Notes: a model not told the origin generated them from the sequence alone. A DNA stretch of 64,000 nucleotides from Alteromonas sp047556435 (GCF_047556435.1 NZ_CP180210.1:2728001-2792000); one strand, 5' to 3'; shown: positions 8,989-17,453, counted from the first letter of the stretch. Numbers and translations: made by a program.

Positions 8989-9720
8989 ATGCCGTTTACC
9001 TACTTTATTGCCGATCTCCATCTAAGCGAAGACAGACCCGATATCACCGCTTGCCTGAAGCAGTTTTTAGCTAATGACGCAAAACAGGCAGAAGCGCTCT
9101 ATGTCTTGGGGGATTTATTTGAAGTATGGCTTGGTGACGATGATATCACCCCGTTTAACGAGGATATTGCGGCAGCGTTCAAAGCACAGAGTCAGCATTG
9201 TCCGGTGTATTTCATGCATGGAAACCGTGACTTTGCGATCCGGCAGACCTGGTTGAAAAAGGCGGGTATGACACTGTTACCCGAGCAGACTGTCGTTGAT
9301 CTTTACGGCACGCCTACCTTGCTTACCCATGGTGATGAGCTATGTACCCGGGATGTGGCCTATCAGAAATTTCGCAAGAAATCGCGCGGGTGGTGGTGGC
9401 CCAGACTGATGCTGGCATTACCGTTATGGTATCGCCGACGGGTTGCCAGAAACGGGCGCGCAGAGAGCAAAGAAAATCAGCGCCATTTACGTCCGGAGAT
9501 AATGGATGTCACCCCCCAGGAAGTCGTCAATGTGATGGAGCGCTTTGGCGTGAATCAGTTGATCCATGGCCATACGCATCGTCCCGCCATTCATGAGTTA
9601 ACCATCAACAAGTCACCCGCGAAACGCATCGTACTGGGAGACTGGTATGATCAGGGTAGCGTACTGCTGGTCAGCCCGGACACCATCGATTTGCAGTCGC
9701 GCACCTTTGACTCTGAATAA
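8989..9720 (+). CDS. lpxH: UDP-2,3-diacylglucosamine pyrophosphatase
   Basis: Cleaves UDP-2,3-diacylglucosamine to lipid X and UMP, the fourth step of lipid A synthesis, at the inner-membrane surface. The calcineurin-like metal site is complete: ADLHL near the N-terminus (D9, H11), GDLFEVW, GNRDF, the later LTHGDELC, and HGHTH near the C-terminus. 243 residues, normal for the family. Confidence 0.95.
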   Translation: MPFTYFIADLHLSEDRPDITACLKQFLANDAKQAEALYVLGDLFEVWLGDDDITPFNEDIAAAFKAQSQHCPVYFMHGNRDFAIRQTWLKKAGMTLLPEQTVVDLYGTPTLLTHGDELCTRDVAYQKFRKKSRGWWWPRLMLALPLWYRRRVARNGRAESKENQRHLRPEIMDVTPQEVVNVMERFGVNQLIHGHTHRPAIHELTINKSPAKRIVLGDWYDQGSVLLVSPDTIDLQSRTFDSE

Positions 9721-9819
9721 ACAACAACTTTATCTATAAAATTCAAAAGGTTAAGAACACACATCAAGCCCTGACTGTTTGGTTAACTTCTTCGAAAAGC
9801 CTTGCACGTGCACGCCGAA

Positions 9820-9881
9820 CTGACATCGGAGCTTCACATTTCTGACACGAAGCATTAATACAAGTGTCAACGCATCGTCAT
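9820..9881 (+). promoter_or_regulatory. Tandem Pho-box-like array upstream of the alkaline phosphatase operon
   Basis: Seven-base units related to the PhoB half-site CTGTCAT sit exactly every 11 bp: CTGACAT (9820), GCTTCAC (9831), CTGACAC (9842), CATTAAT (9853), GTGTCAA (9864) and TCGTCAT (9875). The pairs at 9864/9875 and the units at 9820 and 9842 are the best matches; 9831 and 9853 are poor. The 7-plus-4 spacing is that of known PhoB sites. Possible -10 elements follow at 9892 (TACCCT) or 9901 (TATGAT). The remaining bases of the 319-bp gap between lpxH and the phosphatase show nothing else definite. Confidence 0.6.
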
Positions 9882-10039
9882 TTTAACTCCCTACCCTCAT
9901 TATGATTTTTCGGCTCGCCACGCAAAAAGTCAGATAAGGGATTATCGCTGTACCCATCTGCCGTCTCACCTGGCAAGTCATAGTAAATGGCACTCAGGGC
10001 ACCACAGTCCCTGTTAATAATGAAAACTAGGAACTACAC

Positions 10040-11623
10040 ATGAAATGTAACTGGAAAGCAGCACTAAGCGGTATTGCGCTGGCTGTGTCTACCGGCCTGC
10101 ACGCTGACGTGTTACCTGCATATCAGGCAGATAATGCCTGGTATACCGATGCGCAAAGCAGACTAATGACAAAGCTGGAAACCAATAATCGTTTCAAAGC
10201 AAAGAATGTGATTCTTTTCGTCGGTGACGGTATGGGTGTGTCGACCCTGACTTCTTCCCGTATTCACAAGGGGCAGCTGGCGGGTAACCCGGGTGAAGAA
10301 GGTTACCTGACGTTTGAAGCGTTTCCACACAGTGCGCTGGTGAAAACCTACAACGTTGATGCCCAGACTCCGGACTCTGCCGGCACCATGACAGCCATGA
10401 TGTCAGGTCTTAAGACAGATGTGGGTGTGATTGGCGTTGATGAGGACATTGAGCGCGGCAATTGTGCAACCGTTGCCGGAAATGAAGTGGTCACGGCACT
10501 GGAGCTTGCGGAAATTAAAGGCTTGTCTACCGGCATTATATCTACTGCCCGAATCACCCACGCCACCCCTGCAGCCACCTATGCGAAATCAGCAGATCGA
10601 AACTGGGAAGACATTTCTGACATGCCTGAAGAAGCGGTTACCGCGGGCTGCGCAGATATTGCCGACCAGTTGGTTAACTTTGAGACCTACCTGGAAAGCC
10701 GTTATAACGGCGTCGATGTAGATGGCATTGAAGTGGTAATGGGGGGTGGACGTCGCCACTTTTTGCCCAATGATGCAGCGTTTAACAGCCCAGACGCGGT
10801 GAGTGAAGTGGAAGGCGATCGCACTGATGAGCGTGACCTAACCGCAGAATGGCAAACCCTTTATGAAAACGGAGTGTATGTGTATGACCAGGCTGGCTTT
10901 GATGCCCTGGACACCGAGTCTACCGAACGCGTTTTCGGCTTATTTAACGAGTCACACATGCAATATGAAGCAGACCGCGCTAACGACGTTGCCGGCGAAC
11001 CTTCTATTGCACAAATGACAGCAGCCGCGATTGGCGTACTGGATAACAATGAAAAAGGCTTTTTCCTGATGGTTGAGTCAGGCCGTATTGACCATGCTCA
11101 CCACGCGGGCAATGCTGCGGGTGCGTTAACTGATACTCTCGCGTTTGAAGCGGCGGTTAAAGCCGCGTATGAAAATACGGATCCGGAAGAAACGCTGATC
11201 CTGGTTACCGCCGACCACGGTCACGTATTTACTATCGCCGGCTACCCTAAACGTGGTAACCCCATTCTTGGCAAAGTGGTAAACGTTGGCAGTGAAGAGC
11301 CTGCCACCGCTGCTGACGGCATGCCTTATACCACTCTTGGTTACACCAACGGTCTGGGTCACATGAATCTGGGCAGTGAAACCGATTCAGATGCAGCGTA
11401 CGCAATGGAAATTAACGCCGGTCGCATGGACATCACCAACGTTGATACCACGACGCCCGGCTATCATCAGGAAGCCCTGATCCCCATGAGCTCAGAAACG
11501 CATTCCGGCGAAGATATCTCATTGCATGCAACCGGACCGGGAAGTCAGCTAGTACAAGGCGTGGTAGAACAAAATGTTGTTTTCCACCTGGTTAACCAGG
11601 CGCTTGGCCTAATCAAAGAATAA
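10040..11623 (+). CDS. Alkaline phosphatase, PhoA family, exported
   Basis: Hydrolyses phosphate monoesters in the periplasm or outside the cell. A 527-residue protein with a signal peptide ending near residue 22 (HADV). Active-site elements visible: metal Asp in LFVGDGMG (D63), the nucleophile Ser113 in PDSAGTMTA, the VESGRIDHAHH metal site, VTADHGH and the C-terminal SSETHSGED histidine. First of a tandem pair with the gene starting at 11636, which is very similar over the whole catalytic domain. The upstream array suggests phosphate-starvation control. The ATG at 10040 follows AGGAA. Confidence 0.92.
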   Translation: MKCNWKAALSGIALAVSTGLHADVLPAYQADNAWYTDAQSRLMTKLETNNRFKAKNVILFVGDGMGVSTLTSSRIHKGQLAGNPGEEGYLTFEAFPHSALVKTYNVDAQTPDSAGTMTAMMSGLKTDVGVIGVDEDIERGNCATVAGNEVVTALELAEIKGLSTGIISTARITHATPAATYAKSADRNWEDISDMPEEAVTAGCADIADQLVNFETYLESRYNGVDVDGIEVVMGGGRRHFLPNDAAFNSPDAVSEVEGDRTDERDLTAEWQTLYENGVYVYDQAGFDALDTESTERVFGLFNESHMQYEADRANDVAGEPSIAQMTAAAIGVLDNNEKGFFLMVESGRIDHAHHAGNAAGALTDTLAFEAAVKAAYENTDPEETLILVTADHGHVFTIAGYPKRGNPILGKVVNVGSEEPATAADGMPYTTLGYTNGLGHMNLGSETDSDAAYAMEINAGRMDITNVDTTTPGYHQEALIPMSSETHSGEDISLHATGPGSQLVQGVVEQNVVFHLVNQALGLIKE

Positions 11624-11635
11624 GTGGAGAGCATC

Positions 11636-13549
11636 ATGAAAATAGTAAAATACAGTGCAATTGCTATCGCAGTTGCCGGATTAAGCGGTTGTTTTCTGGA
11701 AGGTGATGACGGCGATACCGGGGCACAGGGTGCAGACGGCGCTCCTGGTGTAAGCAGTCTGACAGTGCAGACAGATTTGCCGGTAGGCGACGCAAACTGT
11801 CCAAACAGTGGCGTACGTTTTGACTCTGGCCAGGATGCTAACGACGACGGCGAGTTAAGCGAGGACGAAATTGCCGACACCAGTTATGTGTGTGCGCCAG
11901 GAACCCCCGACATCAATAACGGTGAGCTACTGACTTCACTGAACAATGACTGGTTTATTCAGGCAGCGGCTGAAGTAGAAAACAATAAGCAGGTGTGGAT
12001 GGAAGCCACCGGTACTGCCTCGACCATGAGCAACGCCGGCGTTAATCAGTATCAGGTTAACTCGGAGGCGGAAATGCAGGCATCGGTTGCCGAATTGCGC
12101 GGTCAGGCGAAAAACGTGATCCTGTTTGTTGGTGACGGCATGGGCATTTCCACCGTAACGGCAGCGCGTATTTTAGATGGGCAGATGAAAGGCATGGCTG
12201 GTGAAGAAAACCAGTTGAGTTTTGATCGTTTCCCGTTTGCGGGCTTGTCTAAAACCTACAATGTTGATGCTCAAACCCCGGATTCTGCCGGTACCATGAC
12301 GGCGATGATGAGTGGCGTAAAAACCGATGTCGGTGTCATTGGTGTAGATGAAGATATCGAACGTGCCGATTGCAGCACAGTTTCTGGTAATGAGCTGGTA
12401 ACGGCGCTGGAAATTGCTGAAATCGCAGGAAAATCAACCGGTATTATCTCTACAGCACGTATCACTCACGCGACACCAGCGGCTACCTATGCAAAATCTG
12501 CTGACCGCAACTGGGAAGATATCTCTGACATGCCGGAAGCTGCGGTTACCGCCGGATGTACTGATATTGCCTCGCAACTGGTTAACTTTGAATCCAACCT
12601 GGAAAGTCGCTTTAGTGGCGTAGATGTTGACGGTATTGAAGTGGTGATGGGCGGCGGACGCCGTCATTTCCTGCCGCGTGATGCTGCGTTTAACAGCCCT
12701 GATGCGGTCAGTGAAGTGGAAGGGGATCGTACCGACGGACGCGATCTCACCGCAGAATGGCAAGCCATGTACACCAACGGTGTCTATGTGTACGACCAGG
12801 CAGGTTTCAATGGCCTGGACACAGAAACCACCGAACGCGTTTTCGCGCTGTTCAACGAATCGCATATGCAGTATGAGGCGGACCGTGGCAACGATGTTGC
12901 TGGCGAGCCATCCATTGCAGAGATGACGGAAGCGGCAATTAGTGTGCTGGATAACAACGACGAAGGCTTCTTCCTGATGGTCGAGTCTGGTCGCATTGAC
13001 CACGCGCATCACGCCGGGAATGCTTATGGTGCGCTACACGATACCCTGGCATTTGCTGACGCCGTGGCGGTAGCGGATGACATGACCAATGACGACGATA
13101 CGCTTATTATCGTCACTGCCGACCACGGTCATGTATTCACAATTGCAGGCTACCCAAAACGCGGCAACCCGATTCTGGGCAAAGTCGTTAACGTGGGCAG
13201 TGATGCACCGGCGACGGCTGCCGATGGTCAGCCATACACGACGCTGGGTTACACCAATGGCCTGGGTTACCGTAACCTGGGTAACGAGACTGACTCAGAT
13301 GCAAGTTACGCTGCAGCACCAGACGCCGGCCGTAAAGACCTTACCGACGTAGATACCACAACACCGGGTTACCACCAGGAAGCACTGATTCCCATGAGTT
13401 CGGAAACACACTCTGGTGAAGATGTGGGCATTTACGCCAAAGGGCCTGGTGCGTTTCTGGTAAACGGTACCAACGAGCAAAGCGTGATTTTCCATATTAT
13501 GGATTACGCGGGCAACCTGGTCGAACAGGCCAACACGGTTGTTGAATAA
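11636..13549 (+). CDS. Alkaline phosphatase, PhoA family, lipoprotein with collagen-like and EF-hand-like N-terminal module
   Basis: Tandem paralogue of the preceding gene, 12 bases after its stop. The frame opens at a GTG at 11624, but that GTG is part of the ribosome-binding sequence GTGGAG; the ATG at 11636 gives a clean lipoprotein signal with lipobox LSGC and Cys19. Next come short Gly-X-Y triplets (about 26-38), then a Cys-flanked module (about 41-86, resembling what is called DUF7151) with a canonical EF-hand calcium loop D67-A-N-D-D-G-E-L-S-E-D-E78. The phosphatase domain starts near residue 155 and keeps the PDSAGTMTA nucleophile, VESGRIDHAHH, VTADHGH and SSETHSGED. Expected to be an outer-membrane-anchored form of the same enzyme. 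Confidence 0.9.
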   Translation: MKIVKYSAIAIAVAGLSGCFLEGDDGDTGAQGADGAPGVSSLTVQTDLPVGDANCPNSGVRFDSGQDANDDGELSEDEIADTSYVCAPGTPDINNGELLTSLNNDWFIQAAAEVENNKQVWMEATGTASTMSNAGVNQYQVNSEAEMQASVAELRGQAKNVILFVGDGMGISTVTAARILDGQMKGMAGEENQLSFDRFPFAGLSKTYNVDAQTPDSAGTMTAMMSGVKTDVGVIGVDEDIERADCSTVSGNELVTALEIAEIAGKSTGIISTARITHATPAATYAKSADRNWEDISDMPEAAVTAGCTDIASQLVNFESNLESRFSGVDVDGIEVVMGGGRRHFLPRDAAFNSPDAVSEVEGDRTDGRDLTAEWQAMYTNGVYVYDQAGFNGLDTETTERVFALFNESHMQYEADRGNDVAGEPSIAEMTEAAISVLDNNDEGFFLMVESGRIDHAHHAGNAYGALHDTLAFADAVAVADDMTNDDDTLIIVTADHGHVFTIAGYPKRGNPILGKVVNVGSDAPATAADGQPYTTLGYTNGLGYRNLGNETDSDASYAAAPDAGRKDLTDVDTTTPGYHQEALIPMSSETHSGEDVGIYAKGPGAFLVNGTNEQSVIFHIMDYAGNLVEQANTVVE

Positions 13550-13565
13550 ATTATTGTTGCACTCA

Positions 13566-13586
13566 GGGAGCCTGTAACGGGCTCCC
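13566..13586 (+). terminator. Hairpin downstream of the phosphatase pair
   Basis: GGGAGCC (13566-13572) pairs with GGCTCCC (13580-13586), followed only by AATTT. It could be a weak terminator or an mRNA-stabilising stem before the next gene. Confidence 0.4.
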
Positions 13587-13605
13587 AATTTCTGGAGACA
13601 TAACC

Positions 13606-14322
13606 ATGTTTGCACCTTTGCTGATTGCTTCACTTCTGTCGGGAACGTCGCTGCAGTGCGACGCCGAGGCAAGCGTGCTTCAAGCGCAGTATACTATCGA
13701 CGTTTCCTATCATGGTGAGACGCAAAAAACCTTGTCAATGAACCTGTGGCGCAACAACAACAACGTAGCGCATCAATATCCTCAGACCCAAATCACTGAA
13801 GCCTGGACACTGGTCAGAAATACGTTGATCAAGCCTACCCGCTACTTTGATGCTCATCAGCGCGCTATTGAATATCAACCAGGAGAAAGTATCCACGGAA
13901 AAGTCGAGTCAGACTGGCCTTACCGTTACCAATTGGTCAGTGAAACCTTCTTCGACCAGCTAACCAAAATCAGTGAAACCGGTAGCGGCTGTGACGTCAT
14001 ACAAACTTTTGAGAAACAATCTGATGACGGCAGGATTTCCCTCAGTTGGCTACCTGCGCTGAATCTGATTAGCAGTTTTACTGTCAGCCAGTCTGGTATG
14101 GAAAAGCGCTGGTCGCTTCATTCAGTCAGTCATGACCAGACAATGATCGAGGCGTTCTTCGATGCGCGGGCAGACTTCAAAAGCACTGACTATGCGGACA
14201 TTGGTGATGATCACACCGATCCCTTTCTCACCAACATGGTTAACCAGGGCTTTATTGAGGCCGGAGCCAGTGGATTTTACAACCAACATGGACAGGCCCT
14301 TCGTGGAGACCACGCGCACTGA
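13606..14322 (+). CDS. Small exported protein of unknown function following the phosphatases
   Basis: A 238-residue protein, same strand, 56 bases after the second phosphatase. A short hydrophobic N-terminus (FAPLLIASLLSGTSLQCDA) looks like a signal peptide. The rest is beta-strand-like with a HGETQKTLSMNLWRN opening, W-rich segments, and a C-terminal DIGDDHTDPFLTNMVNQGFIEAGASGFY part. I recognise no family or catalytic motif. Its position suggests it belongs to the phosphate-regulated operon. The start is preceded by TGGAGA. Confidence 0.65.
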   Translation: MFAPLLIASLLSGTSLQCDAEASVLQAQYTIDVSYHGETQKTLSMNLWRNNNNVAHQYPQTQITEAWTLVRNTLIKPTRYFDAHQRAIEYQPGESIHGKVESDWPYRYQLVSETFFDQLTKISETGSGCDVIQTFEKQSDDGRISLSWLPALNLISSFTVSQSGMEKRWSLHSVSHDQTMIEAFFDARADFKSTDYADIGDDHTDPFLTNMVNQGFIEAGASGFYNQHGQALRGDHAH

Positions 14323-14342
14323 GCTCGTCGATATTGCTTTTT

Positions 14343-14363
14343 GGAGACGCTGTTGTCTCCTTT
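14343..14363 (+). terminator. Terminator-like hairpin
   Basis: GGAGAC (14343-14348) pairs with GTCTCC (14355-14360), followed by TTTCCTTCCC. Likely ends the phosphatase operon; the T tract is short. Confidence 0.5.
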
Positions 14364-14493
14364 CCTTCCCTTCCAGCCAAAAGACTTGTGTATATAAAAC
14401 AATGCATTGTCTAAAAACTGTTCTTTTTTGACTGGCAACATCGCTCGCTTATGGTATAACTCAGGAAGTGTTGTTTCATCAAGGATGGTGATC

Positions 14494-15120
14494 ATGTCAG
14501 ATTTTCTATTCAACGACGCCAATTTCTGGTTCAGCGTGGCTATCGGTGTCGTCATAATTCTTTTCATTATTGAGTTCATCGGGCTGGTTGTTGGCGTTTC
14601 TGTGTTGGGCGTTTTCGATGATATCGCTGGTGTCGATGCCGATGTTGATATGCCCGCAGACAGTATGATGTCGATGGCCAGCTGGCTGAGTCTTGATAAA
14701 CTCCCATTGATGATCTGGGTAGTCATCTTCCTTACCATCTTCGGTATTTGCGGATACCTTACTAATTACGCTTATGCACAGTTAATGTCTGGCATGACTC
14801 CGCCCTGGCTTTCCATTTCCGTCTCTCTTGCTGCCGCTGTCATACTTACCGCCCGCTTTGGCGCGTTGATCTCACGTGTTCTTCCTAAAAGCCAATCCAG
14901 TGCCCTCGCAGATGATGACTATGTCGGTACTACCGCCAACATCACCATTGGCATTGCCAGACAGGGAAACCCCGCGGAAGCGAAATTCACGGACAAATTT
15001 TCACAACCACATTATGTGTTAGTTGAGCCCTTTGAAGCGGATGAGCAGTTTAACCAGGGTGATCGCATCATTCTGGTGAAAAAAGGAATGCGCAGTTGGT
15101 TAGCCACGCGCTATAGGTAG
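14494..15120 (+). CDS. yqiJ: YqiJ-type membrane protein (DUF1449 / OB-fold)
   Basis: A 208-residue protein with three predicted membrane helices (about 12-36, 68-92 and 102-125) and a C-terminal soluble OB-fold-like part (ADDDYVGTTANITIG...GDRIILVKKGMRSWLATRY). It directly precedes a YqiK flotillin, the pairing known in enterics, and probably works with it at the inner membrane. The frame extends upstream to 14407, but the ATG at 14494 has the ribosome-binding sequence AAGGATGG and starts the recognisable protein. Confidence 0.85.
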   Translation: MSDFLFNDANFWFSVAIGVVIILFIIEFIGLVVGVSVLGVFDDIAGVDADVDMPADSMMSMASWLSLDKLPLMIWVVIFLTIFGICGYLTNYAYAQLMSGMTPPWLSISVSLAAAVILTARFGALISRVLPKSQSSALADDDYVGTTANITIGIARQGNPAEAKFTDKFSQPHYVLVEPFEADEQFNQGDRIILVKKGMRSWLATRYR

Positions 15121-15140
15121 ATTACAAAAAGAGAAGTAAC

Positions 15141-16934
15141 ATGGAAACGCTATCCACATCTAACCTGCCAATGATGTTAACTATCATCGGCATAGTCGTT
15201 ATTGCCCTTTTCACCATGGGGCTCATTTTTGCCAAACTTTATACCCGCGCCACCAAAGAAACGGCCTTCGTACGCACCGGCCTGGGTGGGGAGAAAGTGA
15301 TTAAAGACGGCGGCGCCATTGTGCTGCCAGTGGTTCACGAAGTGATCCCGGTCAACATGAATACCCTGCGCATCGAAGTGGAAAAAACGCAAAAAGACGC
15401 ACTCATTACCAAAGATCGCATGCGCGTAGATGTAAAAGCAGATTTTTATCTGCGGGTTGCACCAAATGCCAGCGGTATCTCCATGGCGGCGCAAACGCTG
15501 GGAACGCGAACCACGCGCGCTGAAGAAGTGAAGAAACTCATGGAGTCGAAATTTGTCGATGTGTTGCGCGCTGTTGCTGCAGAAATGACGATGACAGAAA
15601 TGCACGAGCAACGTGCCGACTTCGTGCAGAAAGTGCAACAGAGCGTGGCTAACGACCTGGAGAAAAATGGTCTGGAACTTGAATCGGTCAGTTTAACCGG
15701 CTTTGACCAGACCGATCTCGACTTTTTTAACGAGAACAACGCGTTCGACGCTGAAGGTCGCGCACGCCTGGCGAAAATCATTGAGCAGAAACGCAAAGAG
15801 ACCAATGATATCCAGCAGGAGAACCGGATTTTAATCGAACAGCGAAACCTCGAAGCGGAAAAACTGTCGCTGGATGTAAAACGTGATGAAGAAGAAGCCC
15901 GCTTACAACAGGAACAGATCCTGGCATTTAAACGCCAGGAACAAAAAGCAGAAATCGCCAAGCAGCGCGAGATGAAAGAGCGCGAAGAGCGTGAAGCCGC
16001 GATTGCCAAAGAAAAAGCTATTGAAGCAGCAGAGATTGAAAAATCCCGGGAAATCGAAACCCAGGAAATTGCTAAGCGTCAATCTCTTGAGCAAGCCCGT
16101 ATTCGCCAGCAACAAGAGGTGGAAGTTGCTGAGCAAATGAAGCAAATAGCAGTTGCCATTAAATCCGAAGAGGAATCGGCTGCAAGAGCCAAGGCTGCCG
16201 AAGCCGAGAAAGCCAAGGTAGAAAAAATGGAAGCGGTCACCACCGCAAAACAGGTGGCCGAAGCCAATCGTCGTAAAGAAATCGAAGTGATTGATGCACG
16301 CAAAGAAGCAGAGCGGGAAGCGGTAAGTATTACGGTAGAAGCTGCTGCGAAAAAAGAAGCTGCAGAAAATGCTGCCGAAGCCATTTTGACTGAAGCCAAA
16401 GCCAGCGCGGAATCAAAAATGTTACAGGCCGAAGCCGATGAGAAAGTGCTGGCTGTGGAAGCTGCGGGTAAACAGGCACTTTACGAAGCAGAAAACTCGC
16501 TGAAAACTGAACAAATTGATCTGCAACGTTCGCTTGCCATTCTCAAAATTCTGCCCGAGCTTGTGGCTAATGCCGTTAAACCGCTTGAAAATATTGACGG
16601 CATTAAAATTCTTCAGGGGTATGGGGTTGCCTCAGGTAAGGGCGATGGCAGCGCATCAATGTCTACGTCCGGTTCAGGAGGAATGGCTGAACAGGTTACC
16701 AATGCTGCGCTTCAGTATCGTGCGAATGCGCCAATCGTTGATGCGATGCTGCGTGAAGTTGGCCTCGTTGATGCGAAATCGGGCACTTTGCAGGATTTGC
16801 TCAATGGTGACAGCCCTATTATCGCTTCTGCATCGCGCACGCAACCTGATGCCCCAGAGGTGGAAGGCGTTGAAGTGCATCCGGAAATCCCCGGTACTAC
16901 CGAACCTGCGGGCGATCCCGAAGACTTACGATAA
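15141..16934 (+). CDS. yqiK: Flotillin-like inner-membrane protein YqiK
   Basis: A 597-residue SPFH/flotillin protein, the marker of bacterial functional membrane microdomains. It has one N-terminal transmembrane helix (about 12-35), the SPFH/band-7 domain (about 40-220, with FVRTGLGGEKVIKDGG), a long Ala/Glu/Lys-rich coiled coil (about 220-455), then a flotillin C-terminal region (LKILPELVANAVKPLENIDGIKILQGYG) and an acidic, proline-rich tail. Begins 20 bases after yqiJ, so the two form an operon. Confidence 0.92.
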   Translation: METLSTSNLPMMLTIIGIVVIALFTMGLIFAKLYTRATKETAFVRTGLGGEKVIKDGGAIVLPVVHEVIPVNMNTLRIEVEKTQKDALITKDRMRVDVKADFYLRVAPNASGISMAAQTLGTRTTRAEEVKKLMESKFVDVLRAVAAEMTMTEMHEQRADFVQKVQQSVANDLEKNGLELESVSLTGFDQTDLDFFNENNAFDAEGRARLAKIIEQKRKETNDIQQENRILIEQRNLEAEKLSLDVKRDEEEARLQQEQILAFKRQEQKAEIAKQREMKEREEREAAIAKEKAIEAAEIEKSREIETQEIAKRQSLEQARIRQQQEVEVAEQMKQIAVAIKSEEESAARAKAAEAEKAKVEKMEAVTTAKQVAEANRRKEIEVIDARKEAEREAVSITVEAAAKKEAAENAAEAILTEAKASAESKMLQAEADEKVLAVEAAGKQALYEAENSLKTEQIDLQRSLAILKILPELVANAVKPLENIDGIKILQGYGVASGKGDGSASMSTSGSGGMAEQVTNAALQYRANAPIVDAMLREVGLVDAKSGTLQDLLNGDSPIIASASRTQPDAPEVEGVEVHPEIPGTTEPAGDPEDLR

Positions 16935-16942
16935 TGTCTTTC

Positions 16943-16963
16943 GCGCCATCTTGCTGATGGCGC
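16943..16963 (+). terminator. GC-rich hairpin after yqiK
   Basis: GCGCCATC (16943-16950) pairs perfectly with GATGGCGC (16956-16963) around TTGCT. There is no T tract, so an intrinsic terminator is only possible, not certain. Confidence 0.4.
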
Positions 16964-16981
16964 CACACTCTCAAAATTCGC

Positions 16982-17003
16982 AAAGTACCTAAATTTGAAC
17001 CTT
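16982..17003. promoter_or_regulatory. Operator-like palindrome O1 (degenerate) upstream of hipBA
   Basis: AAAGTACC, six bases, TGAACCTT. It matches the two better copies at 17022 and 17108 in 7 of 8 bases of the left arm and 6 of 8 of the right arm, with the same 6-bp spacer. Probable weak antitoxin-binding site. Confidence 0.5.
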
Positions 17004-17021
17004 GACTAATAAAAAACGAAT

Positions 17022-17043
17022 AAAGTAACCAATAAGTAACTTT
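17022..17043. promoter_or_regulatory. Operator-like palindrome O2 upstream of the hipBA promoter
   Basis: AAAGTAAC, spacer CAATAA, GTAACTTT: a 22-bp palindrome with one mismatch between the arms. It lies 9 bp before the -35 element. Likely target of the HipB-type repressor encoded immediately downstream. Confidence 0.7.
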
Positions 17044-17051
17044 AACGAAAA

Positions 17052-17080
17052 TTGATAAATATTCTATAACGTCCTAATAT
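17052..17080 (+). promoter_or_regulatory. Sigma-70 promoter of hipBA
   Basis: TTGATA (17052-17057), a 17-bp spacer, then TAATAT (17075-17080). It sits between two operator copies, which would allow repression from both sides. Confidence 0.65.
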
Positions 17081-17107
17081 AGACACTTAATACTAAAAAT
17101 CGTCAGC

Positions 17108-17129
17108 AAAGTAACTATGCAGGAACTTT
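17108..17129. promoter_or_regulatory. Operator-like palindrome O3 covering the hipB ribosome-binding site
   Basis: AAAGTAAC, spacer TATGCA, GGAACTTT. Its right arm contains the AGGAA ribosome-binding sequence and ends on the base before the hipB ATG at 17130. Confidence 0.7.
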
Positions 17130-17453
17130 ATGAGCTCAATTAGCCCGCACGCATTGTGTGAAGAACTTGGTGAACGGCTGAAACAAGCGCGACTGAATCA
17201 AAACCTCACCCAGAGCGACGTGGCGCTACGCGCAGGTGTTGCCCGCAAAACAGTGCTCAATGCAGAGAAAGGCAAAGCGCAGTTAGAAAATTTTGTGGCA
17301 ATCATGCAGGCCCTCTCACTTACTGAGCACCTGGATTTATTTTTGCCTAAACCACAACTCTCCCCGATTCAGTTAGCAAAGCTACAGGGTAAAAAACGTC
17401 AGCGAGCATCCGGTCAACGCGAAGAAAACACCGGAGATAGCACCGAATGGTAA
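17130..17453 (+). CDS. hipB: HipB-type antitoxin, XRE-family DNA-binding protein
   Basis: A 107-residue protein with one Cro/C1-type helix-turn-helix (about residues 11-66: LGERLKQARLNQNLTQSDVALRAGVARKTVLNAEKG) and a basic tail. Antitoxins of this type bind the HipA kinase and repress the operon. Three matching palindromes lie directly upstream. Its stop overlaps the start of the downstream toxin gene, the usual coupling for toxin-antitoxin pairs. Confidence 0.88.
   Translation: MSSISPHALCEELGERLKQARLNQNLTQSDVALRAGVARKTVLNAEKGKAQLENFVAIMQALSLTEHLDLFLPKPQLSPIQLAKLQGKKRQRASGQREENTGDSTEW

Noticed and set aside
12434..13012. 192-codon antisense frame in the second phosphatase
   Set aside because: Lies entirely opposite a strongly supported gene; a matching but shorter antisense frame in the paralogue reflects shared codon use, not coding.
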